Source of the DNA: Bacteroidaceae bacterium
Lineage (GTDB): Bacteria > Bacteroidota > Bacteroidia > Bacteroidales > Bacteroidaceae
DNA length: 64,000 bases
Assembly: GCA_017617315.1 (NCBI GenBank)
Contig: JAFZWM010000053.1
Span: forward strand, 1 to 64,000
Direction of reading: 5' to 3'
The notes beneath the pieces are model-generated. The model saw only the letters and a list, made by a program, of their open reading frames with translations. It ran no database searches and had not been told where the DNA came from. A program made the translations under genes and the position numbers. Positions 7,501 to 16,766 of the stretch are shown here, piece by piece. Position 1 is the first letter of the stretch; the number at the start of each line of letters is the position of its first letter.

Positions 7501-8109
7501 TTATTCGGTTGCCTGCCTTAGCAGTTTGAAGTGGTCAATCAGCTCTTTGTAGTCGGATGTGCTGTGTATGTCGAATCTGTTCCACAGGTCGCCCAGAATC
7601 ACCGCTCCGCCGAAGCCGAGTTTCTTTATCTGCGCAATGTTGTCTATGCTGATGCCTCCCAGAGCCATCACTTTCTTGTCTACGATGCCGGCATGGTTGG
7701 CTTCTTTCAGCTCGTCGAAGGTGTAGCCCGATTCGTATCCTTCCTTGGATATGCTGTTGAATATTGGGCTCAGAAAGCAGTAGTTGCACTTGCGGCGCTC
7801 GTTCTTCAGTTCTTCGAGCGAGTGGCACGAACGGCTCACATGTCCGCTGTATCCGGCTGGTATCTGGGGATTCCGACTATTGAGGTGAATGCCGAGAAGA
7901 CCGTACTCATCCTTTAAATAGAAGTTGTCGTGTACTACAATCTGTTTGTAATACTGTTTGGGAATGAGCGAAAGTAGACGTTCCGAGTAGATAGGGGCTG
8001 TGTTTGGCTTCCTCAGGTGAAGAATGTCTAAGCCTTCTTCAAACAAGGCGGTCAAGATTTTATCCTCCTCTACAAAAAAATCGGGAGTTGTCATTAAAAT
8101 AAGCTTCAT
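7501..8109 (-). CDS. Second thiamine-phosphate synthase-like (ThiE/TenI superfamily) protein
   Basis: 202 residues from MKLILMTTP (8109). The open frame extends upstream to 8739, but that part is antisense-frame noise over thiC and crosses a terminator and a promoter. TIM-barrel features of ThiE/TenI are present: ILHLRKPN, VVHDNFYL, GIHLN, CFLSPIFNS and VMALGGI. Compared with the riboswitch-linked ThiE at 9930-10580 it is divergent: GIHLNSRN replaces GVHVGKNDM and the T-T-K loop is absent (SPIFNSISKEGY). It could be a TenI-like thiazole aromatase or a paralogue with another role. It has its own promoter and a terminator separates it from thiC. Confidence 0.8.
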   Translation of the reverse strand: MKLILMTTPDFFVEEDKILTALFEEGLDILHLRKPNTAPIYSERLLSLIPKQYYKQIVVHDNFYLKDEYGLLGIHLNSRNPQIPAGYSGHVSRSCHSLEELKNERRKCNYCFLSPIFNSISKEGYESGYTFDELKEANHAGIVDKKVMALGGISIDNIAQIKKLGFGGAVILGDLWNRFDIHSTSDYKELIDHFKLLRQATE

Positions 8110-8137
8110 CTTCTTTCGGCTATTTATAACTTGCTTG

Positions 8138-8145
8138 CAAAGGTA
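8138..8145 (-). promoter_or_regulatory. Bacteroidales -7 element for the second ThiE-like gene
   Basis: Reads TACCTTTG on the minus strand, 29 bp upstream of the ATG at 8109 and just past the thiC terminator. Confidence 0.6.
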
Positions 8146-8150
8146 TAAAA

Positions 8151-8174
8151 AAAAATGCACCGAAGTGCATTTTT
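8151..8174 (-). terminator. Intrinsic terminator after thiC
   Basis: A 10-bp perfect stem (8151-8160 with 8165-8174) with a tetraloop, followed on the minus strand by a run of T. It ends the riboswitch-controlled thiE-thiC transcript. Confidence 0.85.
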
Positions 8175-8177
8175 CCT

Positions 8178-9929
<1,752 letters not shown>

Positions 9930-10580
9930 TTATAAATTTTCTTGTGTTTCGGCAATCAGCTTTACCAGTTCGGCTGTCGTTTCTGACGGATTCGGGGCGT
10001 TGAGTATCGTTCCGCTCAGAGCGATGCCGTTCACTCCCGTTTCCATAATTGCCGGGATATCGTCTTTTGTTATTCCTCCGATGGCCACGATTGGGATATC
10101 TATACCGTTGTCCTTCATAGTGCCGACAATGTTTCGGTAGCCTTCAAGGCCGAGGATGGGCGAGAGGTTCTTTTTGGTGGTTGTAAACCTGAACGGACCG
10201 CACCCGATGTAGCTTGCTCCGTTGCGGTAGTGCATCACCACGTCGTCGATGGTGTTGGCCGTTCCGCCAATTATGAAGCCGTTGCCCAACAGTTGTCGTG
10301 CTTCGTTTACGGGCATGTCGTTTTTGCCAACGTGTACTCCGTCGGCTCCAATCTCCTTTACCAGCTCCACATGGTCGTCGATGATGAATGTTGCGCCAAC
10401 CTCGCGGCACATGGGCATTATCTGCATGGCCGCCTTGCGCACCTCGCTTACGGGAGCGTCCTTCATGCGCAGCTGAATCCATCGGCAACCGCCGTCGAGA
10501 GCCAGCCGGGCCGATTCGACATAGCTTGTCGAATCGTTAAAATGTGTAATAAACTGTAATCGAAAATTTTTCAGATTCAT
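9930..10580 (-). CDS. thiE: Thiamine-phosphate synthase
   Basis: 216 residues. Joins HMP diphosphate and the thiazole phosphate to thiamine phosphate. ThiE signatures are visible in order: WIQLRMKD (35-42), FIIDDHVELVKEIGADGVHVGKNDM, GGTANT, SYIGCGPFRFTTTKK (the T-T-K loop) and VAIGGIT near residue 165. First gene of the riboswitch-controlled pair thiE-thiC. No thiS/F/G/H genes are in the window, so the thiazole branch must be elsewhere or salvaged. Confidence 0.96.
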   Translation of the reverse strand: MNLKNFRLQFITHFNDSTSYVESARLALDGGCRWIQLRMKDAPVSEVRKAAMQIMPMCREVGATFIIDDHVELVKEIGADGVHVGKNDMPVNEARQLLGNGFIIGGTANTIDDVVMHYRNGASYIGCGPFRFTTTKKNLSPILGLEGYRNIVGTMKDNGIDIPIVAIGGITKDDIPAIMETGVNGIALSGTILNAPNPSETTAELVKLIAETQENL

Positions 10581-10631
10581 CGTTCCTTATTTTGCATATA
10601 TAGACAAGGGCGGATGAATGTGAACTGTAGA

Positions 10632-10704
10632 ACAATCCCTACGCCGGTATTGACCGGATCAGGTTATAAGGGTATAATCTCAGCCTTTTCAGGCACCCCT
10701 TTGT
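10632..10704 (-). promoter_or_regulatory. TPP riboswitch (THI element)
   Basis: On the minus strand the conserved aptamer segments appear in order: GGGGTGCC, GGCTGAGATTATACCC, ACCTGATCCGG and CGTAGGGA, closed by ACAA/TTGT at the base. It lies 51 nt upstream of thiE and downstream of a -7 element. TPP binding is expected to reduce thiE-thiC expression; no clear terminator hairpin is seen between aptamer and gene, so control of translation is plausible. Confidence 0.95.
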
Positions 10705-10716
10705 CATATACGGCTG

Positions 10717-10724
10717 CAAAAGTA
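10717..10724 (-). promoter_or_regulatory. Bacteroidales -7 element for the thiE-thiC operon
   Basis: Reads TACTTTTG on the minus strand, 12 bp upstream of the riboswitch aptamer, so the transcript would start almost at the aptamer. Confidence 0.65.
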
Positions 10725-10883
10725 ATTAAAAAAAGTAAAAGTCGGACGTTTTCGGCGGCTAATTTTGTCTGATGCTTGAACTTATTGTTCTTTTTTCCGA
10801 AAAATCCCAGACTTGGCAAAACTACATTCGCACGGCAGCCGATTGTTTTTGCTGAAAAAATCGGAGAAGTTGCCGTATTTTTG

Positions 10884-10891
10884 TATTTTTG
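10884..10891 (+). promoter_or_regulatory. Bacteroidales -7 element for the helicase gene
   Basis: TATTTTTG, 23 bp upstream of the ATG at 10915. Confidence 0.55.
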
Positions 10892-10914
10892 CACTTCTAT
10901 ATAATAAGATGTAA

Positions 10915-13290
10915 ATGAAAGAAAACTTTCTTGATGAACTTAATCAGAGTCAGCGCGAGGCTGTGCTGTATAACGAAGGGCCGTCGCTCGTGATTGCGGG
11001 CGCAGGTTCGGGAAAGACCAGAGTGCTGACTTTCAAGATTGCATATCTGATGAATCTTGGGCTTGAGCCTTCGCGGATTCTTGCGCTTACGTTTACCAAC
11101 AAGGCGGCGCGCGAGATGAAGGAGCGTATTGCCCAAGAGGTTGGTTACGAGCGTTCAAAATATCTGTGGATGGGAACGTTCCATTCAATTTTCTCGCGTA
11201 TTCTGCGTGTCGAGGCCGACAAAATAGGCTTTACTCACGATTTTACGATATACGATGCCAGCGATTCGAAGAGTCTGATAAAGTCCATCATCAAAGAAAT
11301 GGGGCTTGACGATAAGACATACAAGCCTTCGACTATCGCCGGAATAATATCGAGTGCAAAGAACCATCTTGTAACTCCAGGCGCATATCTCGGCGACAGG
11401 GCAACCGTCGAGGCAGACGAGCGTGCTCGAATTCCGAAGGCTGGGCTTCTGTATCAGACCTACGTTGATCGTTGCCGAAAGGCGAATGCCATGGATTTCG
11501 ACGATTTGCTGGTCTACACATATTTCCTTTTCTCGAAGAACGAAGATGTCCGCCGACAGTATGCCGACCGATTCGAATATGTCATGGTAGATGAGTATCA
11601 GGACACGAATGTGGCTCAGCACAAAATTGTTTGGGAACTGACAAAGGACAAGCAGCGCGTGTGCGTGGTGGGCGATGATGCGCAGAGCATCTATTCGTTC
11701 CGCGGAGCTAACATCGAGAACATCCTCGGCTTTACAAAGCAATATAATTGTGCCAAGGTCTTCAAACTCGAACAGAATTATCGTTCAACACAGACCATCG
11801 TAAATGCTGCAAACAGCATCATAGCAAAGAATAGCAATCAGATAGCCAAGAATGTCTTTTCTGAAAACAAGATAGGCGAGCCAATCGAGGTCTACAATAC
11901 TTATTCCGACCGCGAAGAAGGCATAACCATCGTTAAGAGGCTTCGCGAGTATTACAATTCGGGCGAGCGCAGTTACAAACGCTTTGCCATTCTTTATCGC
12001 ACCAACGCGCAGAGCCGAATCTTTGAGGACGAACTGATGCGCAACAACATTCCTTACCGAATTTATGGCGGATTGTCGTTCTACCAGCGAAAGGAGATAA
12101 AGGATGTCATCGCATATCTGCGAATGGCAATAAATCCGAACGACGAGGAGGCTCTGAAGCGAATAATCAACTATCCGGCGCGCGGAATTGGCGAAACTAC
12201 AATAAAGAAAGTTTCTGCATGCGCCGTTTCTAACGGGGTTTCGATGTGGAATGTCCTTTCTGAACCTATAAAATTCGGACTCGACGTAAACAAGGGCACT
12301 CTTACGAAGTTGCTGAATTTTCAGGACTTGATATTCGGCTTTCAGGAGGCTGCCAAGCAGATGAACGCTTCGGAAATAGGCTTGAAGGTAATCTCTGAAA
12401 GCGGAATTCTGAAGGATTTGTATGCCGAAAAGAGCAGCGAAAACCAGGACCGACTCGAAAACATCGAGGAGTTGAAGAATGCTTTGGCGAGCTTTGTCGA
12501 AGAGCGTCAGGAACAAGGTGTCGATGAGATTATGCTTACCGATTTCCTTTCCGAGGTGTCGCTTCTTTCCGACCTCGACGAGTCGGAGGACGATGGAGAC
12601 AAGGTTACTCTCATGACCATCCATTCGGCAAAAGGACTTGAATTCGATACTGTTTTTGTTGTCGGAATGGAAGAAAATCTCTTCCCGAGCTCCATGAGCT
12701 ACGAGTCGCCGCGCGCCATCGAGGAAGAACGCCGACTGTTCTACGTTGCAATAACCAGAGCCGAGAAAAACTGCGTTCTGTCGTTTGCCCGAAGCCGATT
12801 CCGCTTCGGCTCAATGGAATTCAGTTCGCCAAGTCGCTTCTTGCGCGAGCTCGACCCTAAGTGCATCCGTATGATGGGCGGCAGCAGCTTCGGTATGGAA
12901 TCGTCTTCTGAAAAGACCTATGGCAGTTCGCCGTTTGGCAGAAGTTCGGGCTATGATGATGTGCCCGAATGGATGCAGAAAAGTCGTAGCGATTATTCAA
13001 AGGTGTCGCAGGTTGCAAACCCGGCCAAAAGAATTGTTCAGCCTCGCCAGACCGATTTTCCGCCTCGAAAACTGACAAAGGTCGTTACTCCAACGGCATC
13101 TGTCGATAAAACATCGGTTGCATCGCTTGGCGGACTTAGCGTTGGCGACAGAATAGCACACGAGCGTTTTGGCGAGGGCATGGTAGTTGAGTTGCTTGGC
13201 TCGGCAGATTCGGCAAAGGCAAAAGTCCAGTTCGTAAACGCCGGCGAGAAGACTCTTCTGCTGAAATTTGCAAAATTCACGAAGATTTAA
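10915..13290 (+). CDS. UvrD/PcrA-type superfamily 1A DNA helicase
   Basis: 791 residues, the usual length. A 3'-5' ATP-dependent helicase used in excision and mismatch repair and in clearing recombinase or transcription complexes. Motifs: Q-motif LNQSQREAV, Walker A AGAGSGKT (28-35), LALTFTNKAAREMKER (Ia), VDEYQDTN (II), GDDAQSIYSFRGA (III), LEQNYRS (IV), TIHSAKGLEFDTVFVVGMEE (V) and RRLFYVAITRAE (VI). The C-terminus ends in a Tudor-like module (RIAHERFGEGMVVELLG) typical of PcrA. Starts the run helicase-nspC. Confidence 0.95.
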   Translation: MKENFLDELNQSQREAVLYNEGPSLVIAGAGSGKTRVLTFKIAYLMNLGLEPSRILALTFTNKAAREMKERIAQEVGYERSKYLWMGTFHSIFSRILRVEADKIGFTHDFTIYDASDSKSLIKSIIKEMGLDDKTYKPSTIAGIISSAKNHLVTPGAYLGDRATVEADERARIPKAGLLYQTYVDRCRKANAMDFDDLLVYTYFLFSKNEDVRRQYADRFEYVMVDEYQDTNVAQHKIVWELTKDKQRVCVVGDDAQSIYSFRGANIENILGFTKQYNCAKVFKLEQNYRSTQTIVNAANSIIAKNSNQIAKNVFSENKIGEPIEVYNTYSDREEGITIVKRLREYYNSGERSYKRFAILYRTNAQSRIFEDELMRNNIPYRIYGGLSFYQRKEIKDVIAYLRMAINPNDEEALKRIINYPARGIGETTIKKVSACAVSNGVSMWNVLSEPIKFGLDVNKGTLTKLLNFQDLIFGFQEAAKQMNASEIGLKVISESGILKDLYAEKSSENQDRLENIEELKNALASFVEERQEQGVDEIMLTDFLSEVSLLSDLDESEDDGDKVTLMTIHSAKGLEFDTVFVVGMEENLFPSSMSYESPRAIEEERRLFYVAITRAEKNCVLSFARSRFRFGSMEFSSPSRFLRELDPKCIRMMGGSSFGMESSSEKTYGSSPFGRSSGYDDVPEWMQKSRSDYSKVSQVANPAKRIVQPRQTDFPPRKLTKVVTPTASVDKTSVASLGGLSVGDRIAHERFGEGMVVELLGSADSAKAKVQFVNAGEKTLLLKFAKFTKI

Positions 13291-13341
13291 ACGTGCGGTC
13301 CGGTGCCGCTTGAAATATAGGTAAAATACATTTTTTTGAAT

Positions 13342-14529
13342 ATGGTTGAAGACAAATGGTTGGATTCAGTCCCGAATCCATGTTATGTAATGGAGGAGAA
13401 ACTCTTGCGCCGCAATCTCTCGCTCATCCGCTCTATAATGGATAGGGCAGAGGTCGAGTTCATTCTGGCTTTCAAGGCTTTCGCCCTTTGGAAGACATTT
13501 CCGGTGTTCCGCGAGTACATAGGGCACACAACGGCAAGCTCGCTCTACGAGGCTCGTCTTGCCTTCGAGGAGTTTGGCAGCAGGGCTCACGTCTATTCGC
13601 CTGCCTATCAGGAAGGCGAGTTCGACGAGATTCTGAAGTGTGCGAGTCATGTAACGTTCAACTCGTTTTCGCAGTACAGCCGCTTCATCGAAACGGTTAG
13701 TAAATATAATAAGGTGTCTGAAAACAAAGTCTCGTGCGGAATCCGAATCAATCCCGAACATTCCGAGATTGAGACCGAACTTTACAACCCTTGTGCTCCG
13801 GGTTCGCGCTTTGGCGTTCTTCAGTCGCAAATGCCCGATGTTCTGCCCGAAGGCATCGACGGATTGCATTGCCATTGTCATTGCGAGAACGACAGCTATG
13901 CGCTCGAGGCAACATTGAAGGTTATCGACGAGAAGTTTGGCAAATGGCTCACCAAGGTCAAGTGGCTCAACTTGGGCGGCGGACATCTCGTAACGCGTGC
14001 CGATTATGATGTTGAGCATCTTGTTTCAATCTTGAAGGCATTCAAGCAGAAATATCCAAACCTTCGCATCGTCCTCGAGCCGGGAAGTGCCTTTGCATGG
14101 CAGACTGGTCCGCTTGTGGCAAAGGTTGTCGATATTGTCGAGAATTACGGCATTCAGACTGCAATCCTCAACGTAAGCTTTACATGCCACATGCCCGATT
14201 GCTTGGAGATGCCGTATCAGCCGGCCGTTCGGGGTGCAGAGACCCTTGATGCCGATGCTTGCAAGCAGCCCGATGCCGTGGCGCGTCACATCTATCGCCT
14301 CGGCGGCAACAGCTGTCTGAGCGGCGACTATATGGGAAGCTGGCAGTTCGACCACGAGCTTCAGATTGGCGAGAAGATTATCTTCGAGGACATGATTCAC
14401 TACACCACCGTAAAGACAAATATGTTCAACGGAATCCATCACCCTTCAATCGCATTCCTGCGTGAAAACGGCGATATTTCGGTGCTGAGGAATTATAAAT
14501 ACGAGGATTATCGTGATAGAATGTGCTGA
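13342..14529 (+). CDS. nspC: Carboxynorspermidine decarboxylase
   Basis: 395 residues from the ATG at 13342; a TTG two codons upstream is less likely. PLP-dependent alanine-racemase-fold decarboxylase of the aspartate-semialdehyde route to sym-norspermidine or spermidine. The PLP lysine lies in ILAFKAF (Lys45); HCHCHCEN, NLGGGH, LEPGSAF and SFTCHMPDCLEMPYQP match the NspC pattern. The partner carboxynorspermidine dehydrogenase is not in this window. It begins 51 bp after the helicase stop, possibly in the same transcript. Confidence 0.93.
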   Translation: MVEDKWLDSVPNPCYVMEEKLLRRNLSLIRSIMDRAEVEFILAFKAFALWKTFPVFREYIGHTTASSLYEARLAFEEFGSRAHVYSPAYQEGEFDEILKCASHVTFNSFSQYSRFIETVSKYNKVSENKVSCGIRINPEHSEIETELYNPCAPGSRFGVLQSQMPDVLPEGIDGLHCHCHCENDSYALEATLKVIDEKFGKWLTKVKWLNLGGGHLVTRADYDVEHLVSILKAFKQKYPNLRIVLEPGSAFAWQTGPLVAKVVDIVENYGIQTAILNVSFTCHMPDCLEMPYQPAVRGAETLDADACKQPDAVARHIYRLGGNSCLSGDYMGSWQFDHELQIGEKIIFEDMIHYTTVKTNMFNGIHHPSIAFLRENGDISVLRNYKYEDYRDRMC

Positions 14530-14552
14530 TTTTAGCATTTTTTAACTTTTTT

Positions 14553-14583
14553 TTTGCAGTTAAATTAAATTTTATTATATTTG
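14553..14583 (+). promoter_or_regulatory. Full Bacteroidales promoter (-33 and -7) for the GLUG protein
   Basis: TTTG (14553-14556), 19 nt, then TATATTTG (14576-14583), 57 bp upstream of the ATG. Spacing fits the RpoD consensus of Bacteroidales. Confidence 0.75.
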
Positions 14584-14639
14584 CCAATGATATAAAAATA
14601 AAATTTTGGAATTAGATAATCTAAAATAACTGAAAAACT

Positions 14640-16304
14640 ATGTCGATTTTTCAACAATCAACGAAGAGAATGACAATGTGTTTGTCGGCTCTTTCAGTAG
14701 TAGGTTTATTGTGGGCTGATCCAGTCCTAAAGGGGGAATATTACCAGATTACCAACCTCTCTGACTTGGAGTGGTTCCGCGATCAGGTAAACAATGGCAA
14801 TGGTAGTATCAAGGCTGAATTGAAGGCTAATATAACCATTAACGAGAATGTTCTTGGAACACTCAAGATTCTGAGTGACGGCATGAACTCAAACGGCGAA
14901 GGGTTGAAGAGATGGACGCCAATCGGCAAGACAGACAAGCTTCCTTTCAGCGGTGAGTTCAAGGGAAATAACTATACAATTTCAGGTGTGTACATTTCTG
15001 CCGAGAATTCAGCATCAACCAACGTAGGCTTGTTTGGTACAAATAAGGGCGTTATTCACGACCTGAACGTATCTGACAGTTATATTCTTGGTATGAAGAA
15101 TATGGGTGGTATTGCTGGTAGCAATATGAATACCATCAACAAGTGTAGCTACGACGGCTATGTTGTTGCAACAATGAGTAATGCCGGCGGTATTGCCGGT
15201 TATGCTTCTGGTGCAAACATCAGATATTGCTTCTCTAAGGGTACCGTAATCTCAATGGACCGTCAGAGTGGTAATGCCGGAGGAATCATCGGTCAGGCAT
15301 CAGGAATGTCTGTCGAGACAATGGTTACAGGCTGCTACAGCATCTCTAACATCGTAAGCGGTTCAAAGAATGCCGGTGGTATTATCGGTTATCAGAACGG
15401 ACAGGTTGCGGTAGAGAACTGCTATAGCAAGAAGGCTTACAACAACTCTCCAGAGACAGTTAAGAGCGATGAGGAGTTCAAGAACGGAACTGTGGCTGGC
15501 TTGCTTGGCGATGCTTACGGTCTTACTCTTGGCAAGGACGATGCTCCTGTATTCCGTAAGGCTGACTTCAGCAACATGATGTACAAGGCTATCGTCTACA
15601 AAGGCTCACGCGAGACAATGGTTGTATATATGAACCCAGACGGCAGCAACCGTGGAGGTGAAAAGGGCGAGGCTATTCCAATCGGTAAGCAGAGCGGCGA
15701 GAACAACTATATCGCTGTAATCGACGAGACAAATCCTGCGTTCAACGACCGTGTTCTTGGTAACAACGTAGTACGCAACAACAACGGTAAGTACACAGCA
15801 AAGTGTATCTTCATTATGGATGGTAAGGATTACTTCATGCCATACGAGACAACAACTTCTTTGCTTTTGTTCTATCGTGTGTTCAAGCCGGGAACAGTAA
15901 ATACGGTAACTCTTCCGTTCTTCATCGACAAGGCTCAGCTTCCTGACGGATGCAAGCTTTATGAGTTCCAGAACTTTGCAGGAAACACATTGTACTTTGC
16001 ACCTTGTGCAAATCCTGTGCCTAACAAGCCATATATGTTCGTAAGCTCAGTAAACCAGCCTTTCATGCGTCTGAAGCAGATTAAGATGGCTGCAACAAGA
16101 GACGCGGTAGACTTGAAGGGTATGGGCGTGTTCAACGGTAACTATACAAGCGTTGTGAGCCACCAGAACATGTATGTTTACCAGGCAGACAAGTTCATGC
16201 GTGTTGAGGATCAGCAGGCTGTCAAGATTCTTCCATTCCGCGGCTACTTCGACCTTAACATTGGTAGCGAAATAAAGACCGTAGATGTGAAGTTTGCAGA
16301 GTAA
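14640..16304 (+). CDS. Secreted GLUG-motif repeat protein (adhesin-like)
   Basis: 554 residues. An N-terminal hydrophobic segment (MTMCLSALSVVGLLWA) looks like a signal peptide. From about residue 125 to 265 there are GLUG-type repeats, each with a GG(I)AG / GGIIGQ core (NVGLFG, NMGGIAGS, NAGGIAGY, NAGGIIGQ, NAGGIIGY, VAGLLGD) separated by C-Y-S-type turns. Such repeats form extended beta-solenoids in surface proteins. The C-terminal half is of unknown fold; it lacks an obvious type IX sorting signal. Function inferred only as extracellular structural or adhesive. Confidence 0.8.
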   Translation: MSIFQQSTKRMTMCLSALSVVGLLWADPVLKGEYYQITNLSDLEWFRDQVNNGNGSIKAELKANITINENVLGTLKILSDGMNSNGEGLKRWTPIGKTDKLPFSGEFKGNNYTISGVYISAENSASTNVGLFGTNKGVIHDLNVSDSYILGMKNMGGIAGSNMNTINKCSYDGYVVATMSNAGGIAGYASGANIRYCFSKGTVISMDRQSGNAGGIIGQASGMSVETMVTGCYSISNIVSGSKNAGGIIGYQNGQVAVENCYSKKAYNNSPETVKSDEEFKNGTVAGLLGDAYGLTLGKDDAPVFRKADFSNMMYKAIVYKGSRETMVVYMNPDGSNRGGEKGEAIPIGKQSGENNYIAVIDETNPAFNDRVLGNNVVRNNNGKYTAKCIFIMDGKDYFMPYETTTSLLLFYRVFKPGTVNTVTLPFFIDKAQLPDGCKLYEFQNFAGNTLYFAPCANPVPNKPYMFVSSVNQPFMRLKQIKMAATRDAVDLKGMGVFNGNYTSVVSHQNMYVYQADKFMRVEDQQAVKILPFRGYFDLNIGSEIKTVDVKFAE

Positions 16305-16322
16305 TAAAATTTTATTAGATAT

Positions 16323-16364
16323 AAAAAACGGCAACCCAAATTTTGGGCTGCCGTTTTTTGTGTG
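16323..16364 (+). terminator. Intrinsic terminator after the GLUG protein
   Basis: A long stem (16323-16340 with 16341-16359, nearly loopless) is followed by T residues. Confidence 0.85.
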
Positions 16365-16435
16365 TGCAATAGTTAGGAAGACTGATGCGAAGGCTTTTTT
16401 ATTTGTTTCTAAGCAAAGAATATGCATCGGCAGTC

Positions 16436-16464
16436 TTGTAATTCGGGATTTTTATCTACTTTTG
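16436..16464 (+). promoter_or_regulatory. Putative promoter of the restriction-modification leader
   Basis: TTG at 16436-16438, 18 nt, then TACTTTTG (16457-16464). A transcript starting near 16472 would carry a leader of about 295 nt before the ATG at 16767. Confidence 0.55.
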
Positions 16465-16539
16465 CACTAAATAGAATGTTTTACAAATATTGTAATTATA
16501 AGAAACAGAAAAAAGATAAACATAAAATACTAAAATATT

Positions 16540-16766
16540 GAGCTTTACGCTCTTATTCTCGATTCAGTAAAATCCGCCAAATTTTAATAACGAGAGAATA
16601 AGTTTGCGAGAGGTTCACGTCTTATAGGCGTGAGCCGTTTCGTGCTTATTTATCGTTATAGGTTCTTGGCGGAGCCTTCTGAATCTAAATAAGTAGTCAG
16701 AAACGGTTCCACGCTTTTTCTTTTGCTTATTTTGAGGGGCTGAGAGTTCAGAGAAAACCGCCAAAT
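16540..16766 (+). ncRNA. Candidate structured leader RNA with two mutually exclusive folds
   Basis: Segments 16561-16685 fold into one long imperfect hairpin: GATTCAG/CTGAATC (16561-16567 with 16679-16685), TCCGCCAA/TTGGCGGA (16573-16580 with 16666-16673), ATAACGA/TCGTTAT (16587-16593 with 16653-16659), AATAAG/CTTATT (16597-16602 with 16645-16650) and a terminal GGTTCACG/CGTGAGCC hairpin (16612-16619 with 16629-16636). A near-copy of the 5' arm (TTCAG...CCGCCAAAT) recurs at 16747-16766 directly before the start codon, so the 3' arm could pair there instead. A small GAGC/GCTC hairpin lies at 16540-16552. No protein is supported in this 460-bp gap. Confidence 0.6.

Noticed and set aside
16540..16766. 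Retron or group II intron RNA upstream of the restriction gene
   Set aside because: No reverse transcriptase is present, and the folds lack the domain V or msr/msd features.
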